64,000 bases of DNA from Merdicola sp963557785. Its GTDB lineage: Bacteria; Bacillota; Clostridia; TANB77; CAG-508. The notes under the pieces are model-generated. The model was not told the origin of the DNA. It ran no database searches and saw nothing but the letters and a program-made list of their open reading frames with translations. A program made the position numbers and the translations under genes. Location: NCBI GenBank assembly GCA_963557785.1, contig CAUWBF010000001.1:307447-371446 (forward strand), written 5' to 3'. Of the stretch, positions 1 through 7,770 are shown piece after piece (position 1 is the stretch's first letter; each line of letters opens with the position of its first letter).

Positions 1-812
1 TATTGATGATTAATTTTTTCTCCTACTACATTTGATTCATTTGCACTATTCTCATTAGATAAAGCAATATATTTCTTATTTGTTAAATATGCTATAAAAT
101 AAGAAACAAATGCCAATAGAGATGAAAATGGTGTATGACCATTTATATAGTCTAATGAATTTAACTCTATTAGATTTTTGTCTATCTTTCTTTCTACTTC
201 AATTATATTTTCTTCTTTGAATCCACCTGCTTTAGCACAGTTTAATGTTACTGGTTTTGGATTTATAATTAAGCAATAGTCATCTTCTTTTAATGGTATA
301 TTTTCTATTGTAACTACAGAATCTTTCCCTCCACCAATAGGAATTATATATCCATTGTAATTATTTTCATTGATATTTTGATTTTCTATTATCTCATCTC
401 CAACAGTTTCTACTGTCATAAATTCTTCTATAGTAGTTTTAATGTTGTTTTGATAGAATAGCTCCCCTAGTCCATAAAAATATAGTTTTTTAAACCACTC
501 GATTTGTTCTTTATTTAAAGTTCCACATTTAATTATAACCTTTGGAGAACAAGTACATTTCCAATAACTAATAAGTTCTATTAGGCCTATGTGGAAAGCT
601 AGTTTTTTAGCTGTTAGGTTATTTTTTGTACTAATTTTTATATAATCTTTCTTCTTAATTTTTATATTTGGTGTAAATTTTTTTAAGTTTGGTATACTAA
701 ACTTAAATTCTAAATATATATAATCATTATCTTCACTTAATGAATAGTCTTCAAAAATAAATTCTTTATATTTTTCTCTTAATTCAATAAATTTAAAAGA
801 ATTATCAATCAT
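1..812 (-). CDS. murL: MurL-like UDP-MurNAc-L-Ala-L-Glu epimerase (partial)
   Basis: The frame opens at the ATG complementary to 810-812, behind an AGAGGG ribosome site, and runs off the left edge after about 270 residues, so the C-terminus is missing. It is not a membrane protein. Visible motifs are GGGKDS (residues 160-165, a PP-loop-like ATP site), NGHTPFSS (224-231), SNENSANES (252-260) and NHQ at the edge. I recognise this order from the MurL family, which epimerises the terminal L-Glu of UDP-MurNAc-L-Ala-L-Glu to D-Glu and so feeds peptidoglycan synthesis without MurI. The family assignment rests on remembered motifs. Another PP-loop enzyme is possible. Confidence 0.6.
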   Translation of the reverse strand, partial: MIDNSFKFIELREKYKEFIFEDYSLSEDNDYIYLEFKFSIPNLKKFTPNIKIKKKDYIKISTKNNLTAKKLAFHIGLIELISYWKCTCSPKVIIKCGTLNKEQIEWFKKLYFYGLGELFYQNNIKTTIEEFMTVETVGDEIIENQNINENNYNGYIIPIGGGKDSVVTIENIPLKEDDYCLIINPKPVTLNCAKAGGFKEENIIEVERKIDKNLIELNSLDYINGHTPFSSLLAFVSYFIAYLTNKKYIALSNENSANESNVVGEKINHQ

Positions 813-980
813 ATTTTTGCCCTCTTTACATTTTTTATTATAATATTTTTTAATTTAATTTTTGTTCATAAATCATCCGAATTATATCATATTTATTTAT
901 AAATTACAAAAATATTATAGACTTTTATTCTTTTTTTGTGTATGATTAGTAATAGATTATTTAAAGGAGGCTTTTTTATT

Positions 981-1280
981 ATGACAAGAAAATTTTCGTT
1001 TGTTACACTTAGCTTAATTTTAATAAGTTTTATATTTATTTTGCCAACTTTTGCAGATAATGGTATTAATATGAATATTAATAGTAATACTGTTACCAAT
1101 AATAATTCAAGTACACAACAATATAGTACTTCTTCATACACTTCAAATTCAGCAAAAGTTACTACTTCTAGTAATGATGATGAATTCGGTTTATCTAATA
1201 TACTAAATATTATGCTTGTTGTAATTGGTATTCTTTTAGTATTATTAGCAATAGCAATTTTAATAAGATTAAAGAGTTAA
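981..1280 (+). CDS. Small secreted/membrane-anchored Asn/Ser/Thr-rich protein
   Basis: 99 residues. ATG 981 is chosen over an upstream in-frame ATG at 936 because AAAGGAGG lies about 10 bases before it. The protein has an N-terminal signal-like hydrophobic segment (about residues 5-25, ending PTFADN), a low-complexity Asn/Ser/Thr linker, and a C-terminal transmembrane helix (about 74-96) ending RLKS. There is no LPXTG motif. The layout resembles that of the next gene, from which it is separated by a strong terminator, so the two are transcribed separately. The function is not recognised. It is probably a surface-exposed single-span protein. Confidence 0.7.
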   Translation: MTRKFSFVTLSLILISFIFILPTFADNGINMNINSNTVTNNNSSTQQYSTSSYTSNSAKVTTSSNDDEFGLSNILNIMLVVIGILLVLLAIAILIRLKS

Positions 1281-1284
1281 TTTT

Positions 1285-1327
1285 AACTTTGAATTTCTTT
1301 AAATCAAAAGAAATTCAAAGTTTTTTT
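1285..1327 (+). terminator. Rho-independent terminator
   Basis: AACTTTGAATTTCTTT is followed by its inverted copy AAGAAATTCAAAGTT and a run of seven T, directly after the 99-residue membrane protein gene. Confidence 0.9.
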
Positions 1328-1405
1328 GTATATTTTTTTCTTTAAAATTAATACTAATATTGAGTTTTTTTAAACTTTAATATTTTTTAAGGAGGTATTA
1401 ATTTT

Positions 1406-1819
1406 ATGTCTAATTTAGTTAAAAAAATATTTTTATTTATAACTATAGTTTTCTCTTGTTTATTTATATCTAATTTTGCTTTAGCTAATAACGACAATAT
1501 GATGCATTCAGTAAATAATGGTGTTAATACTGTACGTAATGCTGTTGGTGGTGCAGAAAATGTTGTTGAAAATGCAGCAAAAGGTGCCACTACTACTGTA
1601 AGGGATGGATTAAATAATACAGAAAATATTACACACAATACAATGCAAAACAGTCAAACTTCTGCTACTAGAACCTCTACAATAGCTGCTACAGATACTA
1701 CAAATAATAATGTTTCAAATACAGTATGGACTTGGTTTATCGTTGGTATAGTAGCATTAATTGTAATTGGTATTATTTGGTATATGCTTTCTAGAAAAAA
1801 CGATACTTCAAATAGATAG
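1406..1819 (+). CDS. Small exported membrane protein, unknown function
   Basis: 137 residues. The start is supported by AAGGAGGT about 9 bases upstream. It has a signal peptide (about residues 1-27, ending FALANN) and an extracytoplasmic stretch with a quasi-repeated NNGVNTVRNAVGG / NVVENAAKGATT / TVRDGLNNTEN pattern, suggesting a short amphipathic helix. A Thr/Asn-rich linker and one transmembrane helix (about 109-129) follow, with a basic tail (SRKNDTSNR). It is similar in plan to the preceding 99-residue protein. No family is recognised. It has its own terminator on each side. Confidence 0.7.
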   Translation: MSNLVKKIFLFITIVFSCLFISNFALANNDNMMHSVNNGVNTVRNAVGGAENVVENAAKGATTTVRDGLNNTENITHNTMQNSQTSATRTSTIAATDTTNNNVSNTVWTWFIVGIVALIVIGIIWYMLSRKNDTSNR

Positions 1820-1823
1820 TATT

Positions 1824-1866
1824 AAAAAATAATCAATAGTTCAATTGAATTATTGATTATTTTTTG
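1824..1866 (+). terminator. Rho-independent terminator
   Basis: AAAAAATAATCAATA, a short loop, and TATTGATTATTTTTT form a strong AT stem with a T run after the 137-residue gene. Confidence 0.85.
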
Positions 1867-1892
1867 CCTTTATTTTTTATATGTGCTATAAT
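1864..1892 (+). promoter_or_regulatory. smpB promoter
   Basis: TTGCCT (1864-1869), a 17-base spacer and TATAAT (1887-1892), with an extended -10 (TGC just before TATAAT). It lies 32 bases upstream of the smpB ATG. Confidence 0.6.
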
Positions 1893-1923
1893 ATTTTTAT
1901 TAATATTTTGAGAGGTTTAGTTT

Positions 1924-2373
1924 ATGAATACATTAATTGCAAAAAATCCTACTGCTAGACACAATTATACTGTTATTGATACTATAGAAGCGGGTATTGT
2001 TCTAACAGGTACAGAAATTAAGTCTATCAGAAAAGGAAAGGTTAATTTAAAAGATAGTTATGCTAGTATAAATAATTACGGTGAATGTTACATATACGGT
2101 ATGCATATTAGCCCTTATGAAAATGGTAATATTTTTAATAAAGATCCTTTACGTGATAGAAAATTATTATTAAATAAAAGAGAAATAAATAAACTTATTG
2201 GTTCTATAAAACAAAAAGGATTAACTTTAGTTCCTATAAGTCTTTATTTTAAAGGTAGCTTTGTAAAAGTAGAGTTGGGAATTTGTAAAGGTAAAAAATT
2301 ATTTGATAAAAGAGAAGATTTAAAGAAAAAAGATGCTGAACTAAAAATTAAACAACATTTAGCTAATTACTAA
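1924..2373 (+). CDS. smpB: SsrA-binding protein SmpB
   Basis: 149 residues, the usual SmpB length (about 150-160). SmpB binds tmRNA (SsrA) and brings it to stalled ribosomes for trans-translation and tagging of incomplete proteins. Family motifs are visible: a start on NPTARHNYTV, the GIVLTGTEIKSIRKG strand (about residues 25-39), the NLKDSYA box, the DPLRDRKLLL box and a basic C-terminal tail rich in Lys. The start has GAGAGG upstream and its own promoter. The tmRNA gene itself is not in the window. If ribosomes often stall in this organism (see the CGG findings), trans-translation would matter, but that link is inference. Confidence 0.97.
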   Translation: MNTLIAKNPTARHNYTVIDTIEAGIVLTGTEIKSIRKGKVNLKDSYASINNYGECYIYGMHISPYENGNIFNKDPLRDRKLLLNKREINKLIGSIKQKGLTLVPISLYFKGSFVKVELGICKGKKLFDKREDLKKKDAELKIKQHLANY

Positions 2374-2375
2374 TT

Positions 2376-2407
2376 AAAAACCAGGATATTTATATATCCT
2401 GGTTTTT
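2376..2407. terminator. Bidirectional terminator between smpB and the DUF2207 gene
   Basis: AAAAACCAGGATAT, a 4-base loop and ATATCCTGGTTTTT. A-run on one side and T-run on the other, so it can serve both convergent genes. Confidence 0.9.
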
Positions 2408-2412
2408 ACATT

Positions 2413-4673
2413 TTAGAAACGACCGCCGCCGCCTCCTCCGGCCACCGGCCTCCGCCGCCTCCAGAAGAACCACCGCCAAAACCTCCTCCTGATGAAGAGT
2501 TTGAAGACGCAATTGTTGAGTTTGCTCTACTTATTGAACTATTTACACTATTGTTTATTGTTCTTATAATATTGCTATTTATATTTGTTGCTAATAATAA
2601 TGAATTATAGTCTGTAGTAGAATAGTCATTAATATAAATTTTCATTTTATCTTGTACTTTGTCTGCACATCCTAATACAGTTGCTGTTACTAAATATTTT
2701 TCCCACAATTCTATTTCCGGTAAATCTCTTTCTTTTAGCATACTAAAATGCTCTAGAAATCTTTTATGTGCTAACCATTTTGAATATTCTATTTTTCCTT
2801 TTTGTGTTCTGTTCTTATCTTTATTTATGATAATATAATATATTATTGTTACTAAAGTTATTGTAGTAAAATATTTTAATGCTGCTCCTCCATTTTGTAG
2901 ACCCTTTAGCACTCCAAAACTCATGCACAGACTAAATAAATATAAAATTCCTAATAAAATATTAAATAGTATATTAGTTGCATTAGAATTAAAATATCCT
3001 CTATTATTTATTTCTTTTTTAACATCCGCTTTAAACTCTTTTATCTTATTAGTTAATCTCTCTGCTCTCGATTCTGATTTTCCATAATTCTTTAAATCAT
3101 CTAAATAGCATGTGTTATTGTTACCCACTATTTTAAATAATAATTCTAGTATTCTACTTTCTGCACTTCTTGGAGAAAAATTTTCATTTTCTAATAATGT
3201 AAATTTTATATTATTTTTTTTGTTTGGAATTTCTTCTAATTGAATAACTTTTTTAGTTACTAAACTTAAAATTGTAGCTGAAATACTTAAATTAGTTGTT
3301 TTTCTTTTCATTAAATATTCTAATACATATGGTTCATCTTGACTCGGAAAATCTCTAAAATATTTACCTTTAAATGACTTTTTCTCCATTCTCAATTTTA
3401 TTATTTTATATATAATTAAGATAGAAGCAATACCATATAATAGAATAATAATAATCAAGCAAATTTTTCTTAGTCTTGCATTTTTTTGGTTTATAACTTC
3501 TTTAAATTCTGATATTACTTTTTTATATTCTTCTTTCGCTTCTTCATCAAATCCTTCATTTATATCTTCTTCTAGATATTTAAAATTAGATTCATTTAAA
3601 TACTTATAATTGTATCTTTTTAAACGTTCTATTGTTGAATCAATTTCTTCTTTCCAGATTTTATTTACAGTTGCTTTTTGAGCATCTATTCTTTTTAATA
3701 ATTCATTTTGTGTAGTTTTATCCTTAATTTTTTCTACATATTCTAGTGCCCAATTATATCTGTACATTGAAGGTGATTCCTCTAAATCTAATACTGCTTG
3801 ATTTGCTTTATTTATCTTATTATATTCTTCTTGTGCTCTTTCATAATTAGCACTATTTGCCATTTCTTGTTCATATTTTAATATATATTCTCTTCCATTT
3901 ACTCCAGATATTTTATTTCCATATGGTACTAAATCTTTATTAAACATTATTCTTATTGTTTCTGCTTTGTATGCTTTTACATCACTATCTGTAAAAAGTA
4001 CTGTTTTATTATCTAAAATTTTATTACTTCCTGTAAGAGGTCCATGTGTCCATACTCTTAAATCATTATCCTCTCCTGGTAAATGTACTCTTACTTGAAA
4101 ATCTGATATTCTTTCCCTGTAGTTATTTCCTATAACATTCCAGTATAATTCTGCTACATCATTATGTATAACCACTGCATCCTTTATTGTATACTCCATA
4201 CAAAATACCTTGTTTTTATTTGAAGGGCAGTATATTTTAAAGTCTGATTCATAGCTATAGTCTTCAACAGTATATACTCCGTATTTCCCATTAGAAGCAC
4301 TTTCTACTTCTTTGTACTCTTTTTCAATTTTATCTATATCATCTATAGTATTAAAGTTTTCTTGAGATATATCATAAATCTTTATATTTTTAATATCTGT
4401 TCCATCATAAATATCTGTATTTCCAGCAAAATTACTATATATACCTGTAAATTTTACTGCTGATGTATTTTTAAATCTTATTTCTCGGCTTCTACCGTTA
4501 TATTCTCCACTTAGTACGGCTGCTTCTTTTATTGTTATTGATCCATCTACATTTATAGTGATATCTTGATATAGCTTTTTAGTTACATCATCTGATGCAA
4601 ATACTTTGTTTGATACTAATAAGATAGTTATAAAAATTAAACTTAACCATATTATTTTTATTTTCTTTTTCAT
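2413..4673 (-). CDS. DUF2207 membrane protein with Gly-rich tail; two apparent +1 frameshifts
   Basis: About 750 residues. It has a signal peptide (about 1-26), a DUF2207-type extracytoplasmic beta domain (about 30-265), a coiled-coil-like helical stretch (about 270-400), a transmembrane helix (about 404-425), a cytoplasmic domain with two further helices (about 575-620) and a Gly-rich tail. The function of the family is unknown. Read straight through, the tail ends in an unnatural RWPEEAAAVVSKM with a stop at 2406. Skipping the C of each of two in-frame CGG codons (2447-2445, then 2440-2438) gives an uninterrupted poly-Gly tail ending GGGGGGRF-stop at 2413, the usual ending of this family. 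The two extra bases make the span 3n+2. This may be sequencing error or real +1 shifting. Confidence 0.8.
2438..2447 (-). other. Two consecutive CGG +1 shift sites
   Basis: On the coding strand the codons read GGC-CGG-T, then after one skipped C GGT-GGC-CGG-A, then after a second skipped C GGA-GGA. Both sites have P-site codon GGC and become Gly (GGT, GGA) after the skip. Confidence 0.6.
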
Positions 4674-4693
4674 ATGTTATTCCCCATTTATTA

Positions 4694-4744
4694 TAAAAAT
4701 AATAGAGTTATTAATTACTCTACTTTTGAGCTAATAACTCTATA
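4694..4744 (-). terminator. Terminator of the aldolase gene
   Basis: On the minus strand ATAGAGTTATTA, a long loop and TAATAACTCTAT are followed by TATTTTTAT, just downstream of the aldolase stop codon. Confidence 0.7.
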
Positions 4745-4753
4745 TTGTTTCAT

Positions 4754-5686
4754 TTATGCTTTATTACTTGATCCAAATACGTCTCTTATTTTATGTTCTA
4801 CTGTATCTTTTATTAAACTTCTTGCTGGAGTTAAATATTTTCTAGGATCAAATACACTTGGATCCTCTGCAAATACTTTTCTTATTGAACCTGTCATTGC
4901 AAGTCTTAAGTCTGTATCAACATTAATTTTTGAAACTCCTGATTTACTTGCTTCGTTTAATATTTCATCTGGAACACCTTTTGCCCCTGGTATATTTCCC
5001 CCAAATTCATTACACATTTGTACTAATTCTGGTATAACTGTTGAAGCACCATGTAAAACTATAGGCGTATTAGGTATTCTAGCTTTTATTTCTTTTAAGA
5101 TATCAAATCTTAATTTTGCTTCTCCTTTGAATTTGTAAGCTCCATGGCTTGTACCTATTGCTATAGCTAAAGAATCACATCCTGTTCTTCTAACAAATTC
5201 TTCTGCTTGTGCTGGGTCTGTATACATAGCATCTTCTGTTGCTACATTTACATCATCTTCTATTCCTGCAAGTTTTCCTAATTCAGCTTCTACTACTACT
5301 CCATGTTCATGAGCATAGTCTACTACTTGTTTTGTTAATCTTACATTTTCTTCAAAATCATATTTTGAACCATCTATCATTACTGAAGTAAATCCATTGT
5401 CAATACACATTTTACATGTTTCAAAATCTGGACCATGGTCTAAATGTATTGCTATTGGAATATTTGGATGTTCTTCTACAGCTGCTTCTACCATTTTCAT
5501 TAAGTAGTTTACTCTTGCATATTTAATAGCTCCTGATGAAGCTTGTAAAATTACAGGTGAATTTTGTTCAGCTGCTGCATCTACTATTCCTTGAATTATC
5601 TCCATATTATTTACATTAAATGCTCCTATTGCAAAACCTTCTTTCATAGATTTTTCGAACATTTCTTTAGTTGTTACTAATGGCAT
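4754..5686 (-). CDS. fba: Class II fructose-bisphosphate aldolase
   Basis: 310 residues, typical for bacterial class II aldolases. It cleaves fructose 1,6-bisphosphate to dihydroxyacetone phosphate and glyceraldehyde 3-phosphate in glycolysis, and it is Zn-dependent and cytoplasmic. Visible motifs: GAFNVNN near the N-terminus, HLDHG (81-85; Asp83 catalytic and His84 a Zn ligand by family knowledge), VEAELGKLAG, IGTSHGAYK, the LHGAS phosphate/Zn loop and KINVDTDLR. AAAGGAGGG precedes the ATG. It is a single-gene unit with its own promoter and terminator. A tagatose-bisphosphate aldolase is the alternative. Together with the phosphofructokinase and fructose PTS in this window it supports glycolysis. 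Confidence 0.95.
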   Translation of the reverse strand: MPLVTTKEMFEKSMKEGFAIGAFNVNNMEIIQGIVDAAAEQNSPVILQASSGAIKYARVNYLMKMVEAAVEEHPNIPIAIHLDHGPDFETCKMCIDNGFTSVMIDGSKYDFEENVRLTKQVVDYAHEHGVVVEAELGKLAGIEDDVNVATEDAMYTDPAQAEEFVRRTGCDSLAIAIGTSHGAYKFKGEAKLRFDILKEIKARIPNTPIVLHGASTVIPELVQMCNEFGGNIPGAKGVPDEILNEASKSGVSKINVDTDLRLAMTGSIRKVFAEDPSVFDPRKYLTPARSLIKDTVEHKIRDVFGSSNKA

Positions 5687-5723
5687 AAAAATCGCCCTCC
5701 TTTATTATATTAAATCATCTATT

Positions 5724-5752
5724 ATTTTATTTCTAAAATCTTTATATGTCAA
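5724..5752 (-). promoter_or_regulatory. fba promoter
   Basis: On the minus strand TTGACA (5752-5747), a 17-base spacer and TAAAAT (5729-5724), about 38 bases before the aldolase start. Confidence 0.7.
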
Positions 5753-5777
5753 TCTTCTTTTTACATATTATATATGT

Positions 5778-5802
5778 AATAGCAGATATAATCTGCTATT
5801 TT
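5778..5802. other. Hairpin downstream of the DUF1540 gene
   Basis: AATAGCAGAT / ATCTGCTATT inverted repeat touching the stop codon of the DUF1540 gene. The T-rich tract follows on the plus strand, so it is a better terminator for plus-strand transcripts. Its direction is uncertain. Confidence 0.5.
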
Positions 5803-5996
5803 TATTTTTGGTATTTCTTAACCACTTCTTTATTTTGGTCATTTTTATAACTAGAACATTTAGATTCATCAGGCATTTTACTTGTATTGTTTCTTGTTGG
5901 AGTAACAATTATTTGTGATAATTCACATTCTTGTCTTTGTAAATTATTATACATACATGAAGATACTGTACAGTTTATTTTTTGTCCATTTTCCAT
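5802..5996 (-). CDS. DUF1540 Cys-rich small protein
   Basis: 64 residues from the ATG at 5996. An in-frame GTG nine bases upstream is rejected because it abuts the AAAGGAG ribosome site. Four cysteines (9, 14, 24, 47) in the pattern INCTVSSCMYN, CELSQIIVTP and SKCSSY match the DUF1540 family, a small, probably metal-binding domain common in Clostridia. It has no membrane segment. The cellular role is unknown. Confidence 0.8.
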   Translation of the reverse strand: MENGQKINCTVSSCMYNNLQRQECELSQIIVTPTRNNTSKMPDESKCSSYKNDQNKEVVKKYQK

Positions 5997-6131
5997 TTTT
6001 TTCACTCCTTTTTATATGGTATATCTTTATTATTACAAATTAAAAATTTTTTATTATTTTTAATTTAAATTTGTAACTTTTTTTATTTTTTTACATAGAA
6101 TTAATAAAAACGAAAGGAGATTCATTTTAAT

Positions 6132-6845
6132 ATGGATTATGAAATAATGATGAATGATAATTTAAAAATTGGAATGCCTGCACCTGATTTTGAAGCAAAT
6201 TCTACTTTTGGAAATATAAAATTATCTAGTTTTAAAGGAAAATGGCTTGTTTTCTTTTCTCATCCAGGTGATTTTACTCCTGTATGTACAACTGAAATAA
6301 TTGCCTTTTCCAATGCAAATACATATTTTGAAAAAATTAATACTGCTCTTCTAGGAATAAGTGTAGATAGTAATTCATCCCATTTAGCTTGGGTTTATGA
6401 TATTTTCTGTAAAACAGGAATACGAGTTCCCTTTCCTATAATAGCTGATTTAAATGGCGTAATTGCTCGAAAATATGGAATGATATCTTCAAATATTAGT
6501 ACAACAGAAACCGTTAGAAATGTATTTGTTATAGACGATAAAGGAATTATTAGAGCAATATTAATATATCCAATGAATGTTGGGAGATTTATTCCTGAAA
6601 TATTAAGATTGGTTACAGCCCTTCAATATTCTGATGAAAATAAAGCCTCTACTCCGGCTAATTGGAATCCTTCTGATCCTATGATTGCTCCTCTACCTCA
6701 AACTTTTTATGAACTTCAAGATAGAATGAACTTTATAAATAAAAATCATAATGGAATGTCTTGGTATTTAAGTTTTAAACCTAATACTACAAATCTTTTA
6801 GATAATAGAGAAAATAGTAATAGTAAAAACACAGAAAATCACTAA
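6132..6845 (+). CDS. Peroxiredoxin (Prx6/1-Cys-like)
   Basis: 237 residues. It reduces hydrogen and alkyl peroxides in the cytoplasm. The thioredoxin-like fold starts at KIGMPAPDFEA. The peroxidatic site is PVCTTE with Cys52, preceded by FSHPGDFTP. A Prx6-type C-terminal extension follows (ALQYSDENKASTPANWNP about 173-190). The only other Cys is Cys93. The place where archaeal-type Prx6 proteins have a resolving Cys reads SWYLSF here, so this looks 1-Cys or uses Cys93 or an external thiol. The start is supported by AAAGGAG, though its 12-base spacing is a little long. It converges with the Spo0E-like gene. Confidence 0.92.
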   Translation: MDYEIMMNDNLKIGMPAPDFEANSTFGNIKLSSFKGKWLVFFSHPGDFTPVCTTEIIAFSNANTYFEKINTALLGISVDSNSSHLAWVYDIFCKTGIRVPFPIIADLNGVIARKYGMISSNISTTETVRNVFVIDDKGIIRAILIYPMNVGRFIPEILRLVTALQYSDENKASTPANWNPSDPMIAPLPQTFYELQDRMNFINKNHNGMSWYLSFKPNTTNLLDNRENSNSKNTENH

Positions 6846-6867
6846 ATTACTTAGTGATTTTCTTTTT
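6835..6867 (+). terminator. Peroxiredoxin terminator
   Basis: AAAATCACTAA, a 5-base loop and TTAGTGATTTT followed by CTTTTT. The stem overlaps the peroxiredoxin stop codon and also the end of the convergent Spo0E-like gene. Confidence 0.85.
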
Positions 6868-7038
6868 ATCATCATTTGTTATTAAATTGTTTTTAGATAA
6901 TTGAGCTTTCATTTCAATATTGATAAATTTGTCAAGTTTTTGACTTTGCTTGAGAATTTTATCATAATCCTCATTCATACTAATCATTTTTTCTAATTTA
7001 AGCCTATTCTTAACAATTGCAAGGGTATTATTTTTCAT
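6847..7038 (-). CDS. Spo0E-like aspartyl-phosphate phosphatase
   Basis: 63 residues, AGGAGG 7 bases before the ATG. It is predicted to be two helices. The second carries ILKQSQKLDKFI (28-39), matching the SQxLDxxI signature of the Spo0E family. These small proteins dephosphorylate Spo0A~P and so delay sporulation. The spoIIIA operon in the same window shows the organism can sporulate. Upstream lie a TATAAT and a TGTCGAA heptamer like a Spo0A box, suggesting feedback from Spo0A. The sequence is short, so the family call depends on the one motif. Confidence 0.65.
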   Translation of the reverse strand: MKNNTLAIVKNRLKLEKMISMNEDYDKILKQSQKLDKFINIEMKAQLSKNNLITNDDKKKITK

Positions 7039-7060
7039 GTGGCATCCCTCCTATAATCAA

Positions 7061-7094
7061 ATTATAGCATATGCCGTCGATATTTTTTGTCGAA
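7061..7094 (-). promoter_or_regulatory. Promoter with Spo0A-box-like heptamer for the Spo0E-like gene
   Basis: The -10 TATAAT lies at 7066-7061 on the minus strand. TTCGACA (TGTCGAA on the plus strand, 7088-7094) equals the TGNCGAA 0A-box consensus and sits about 22 bases upstream of the -10, where a -35 would be. No good -35 occurs at the normal distance, as expected for an activator-dependent promoter. Confidence 0.45.
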
Positions 7095-7132
7095 ACTTGT
7101 CAGTTTGAAAAATTTTTTTATTGTTATATTCT

Positions 7133-7161
7133 TTGACTTTTAATTTCTAATATGCTATAAT
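7133..7161 (+). promoter_or_regulatory. Strong sigma-A-type promoter for the secreted protein gene
   Basis: TTGACT (7133-7138), a 17-base spacer and TATAAT (7156-7161) with extended -10 (TGC). The leader of about 85 bases contains an AAACTCTAA / TTAGAGTTT hairpin (7182-7211). Confidence 0.75.
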
Positions 7162-7251
7162 AAAATTTGTGTTTAAATTTGAAACTCTAAACTTTATATA
7201 CATTAGAGTTTACTAAAAAACATATAGGTGGCTTGGAAAAAGGAGTTTAAA

Positions 7252-7686
7252 ATGAAGAAATCTTTTAAAGTATTTATTGTGACACTCATTGTTTCTGCCC
7301 TTTTTATTTGTTCTGATACTTTTTATGTATCCGCTGCTAATACCAATACTATAGCTGATGACCAAATAGTTGTAGCTTCAAGTGGTCGGAAAGAAGGACA
7401 GGTTCATTTTTCAAAAGGCACTGGTTATGTAGATATATATGTACCGGCTTGTAGCAATCCTTATATAACAATTTGGTGTTCTGATCAGCCTGCTATACTT
7501 GTATATTGTGCTGTGACACCAAGCGACAATAATTATAGATCTATTGATAATTATTGGGCTAATGGCAAAGACCATTCCTTTACATTGTCTGGCAGTTTTC
7601 GTGCTGGAACTTACAGGTTTGAATTTAAACCAATTAATGGTGATGGAAGCGATCAAATCTCATGTTATGTAAGAGTTGATTATTAA
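7252..7686 (+). CDS. Secreted protein of unknown function, four Cys
   Basis: 144 residues from ATG 7252. An earlier in-frame GTG at 7228 lacks a ribosome site, whereas AAAGGAG lies 7 bases before the ATG. A signal peptide (about 1-28, ending YVSAA) precedes a mature part of about 115 residues with four cysteines (67, 76, 86, 138), many Tyr/Trp/Gly and probable beta strands. No transmembrane or anchor segment follows, so it is probably released. Codon use is less AT-biased than neighbouring genes, and codon 46 is CGG (7387-7389) in an uninterrupted frame, which is nearly unique in the window. I do not recognise the family. A recently acquired gene is possible. Confidence 0.75.
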   Translation: MKKSFKVFIVTLIVSALFICSDTFYVSAANTNTIADDQIVVASSGRKEGQVHFSKGTGYVDIYVPACSNPYITIWCSDQPAILVYCAVTPSDNNYRSIDNYWANGKDHSFTLSGSFRAGTYRFEFKPINGDGSDQISCYVRVDY

Positions 7687-7739
7687 ACAGCCTATTTTGT
7701 AGCTTATTAATTGTTTGTATAAAGCTATCTATATGTTTT

Positions 7740-7770
7740 CTGGAATGGTATACCATTCCAGTTTTTATTT
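7740..7770 (+). terminator. Terminator of the secreted protein gene
   Basis: CTGGAATGGTA / TACCATTCCAG perfect stem followed by TTTTTATTT. Confidence 0.9.

Noticed and set aside
2406..4673. The straight-through DUF2207 C-terminus ending in RWPEEAAAVVSKM as the natural end
   Set aside because: It ends inside the terminator hairpin shared with smpB and lacks the poly-Gly-RF ending expected for the family, which lies in a neighbouring frame.
4674..5138. Plus-strand 154-residue frame overlapping the aldolase gene
   Set aside because: It lies antisense to a clearly conserved enzyme, and its start codon has no ribosome site.
7387..7389. CGG in the secreted-protein gene as a further +1 shift site
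   Set aside because: Skipping the C leads to a stop within about 15 codons, while the unshifted frame gives a coherent protein to a stop just before a strong terminator.
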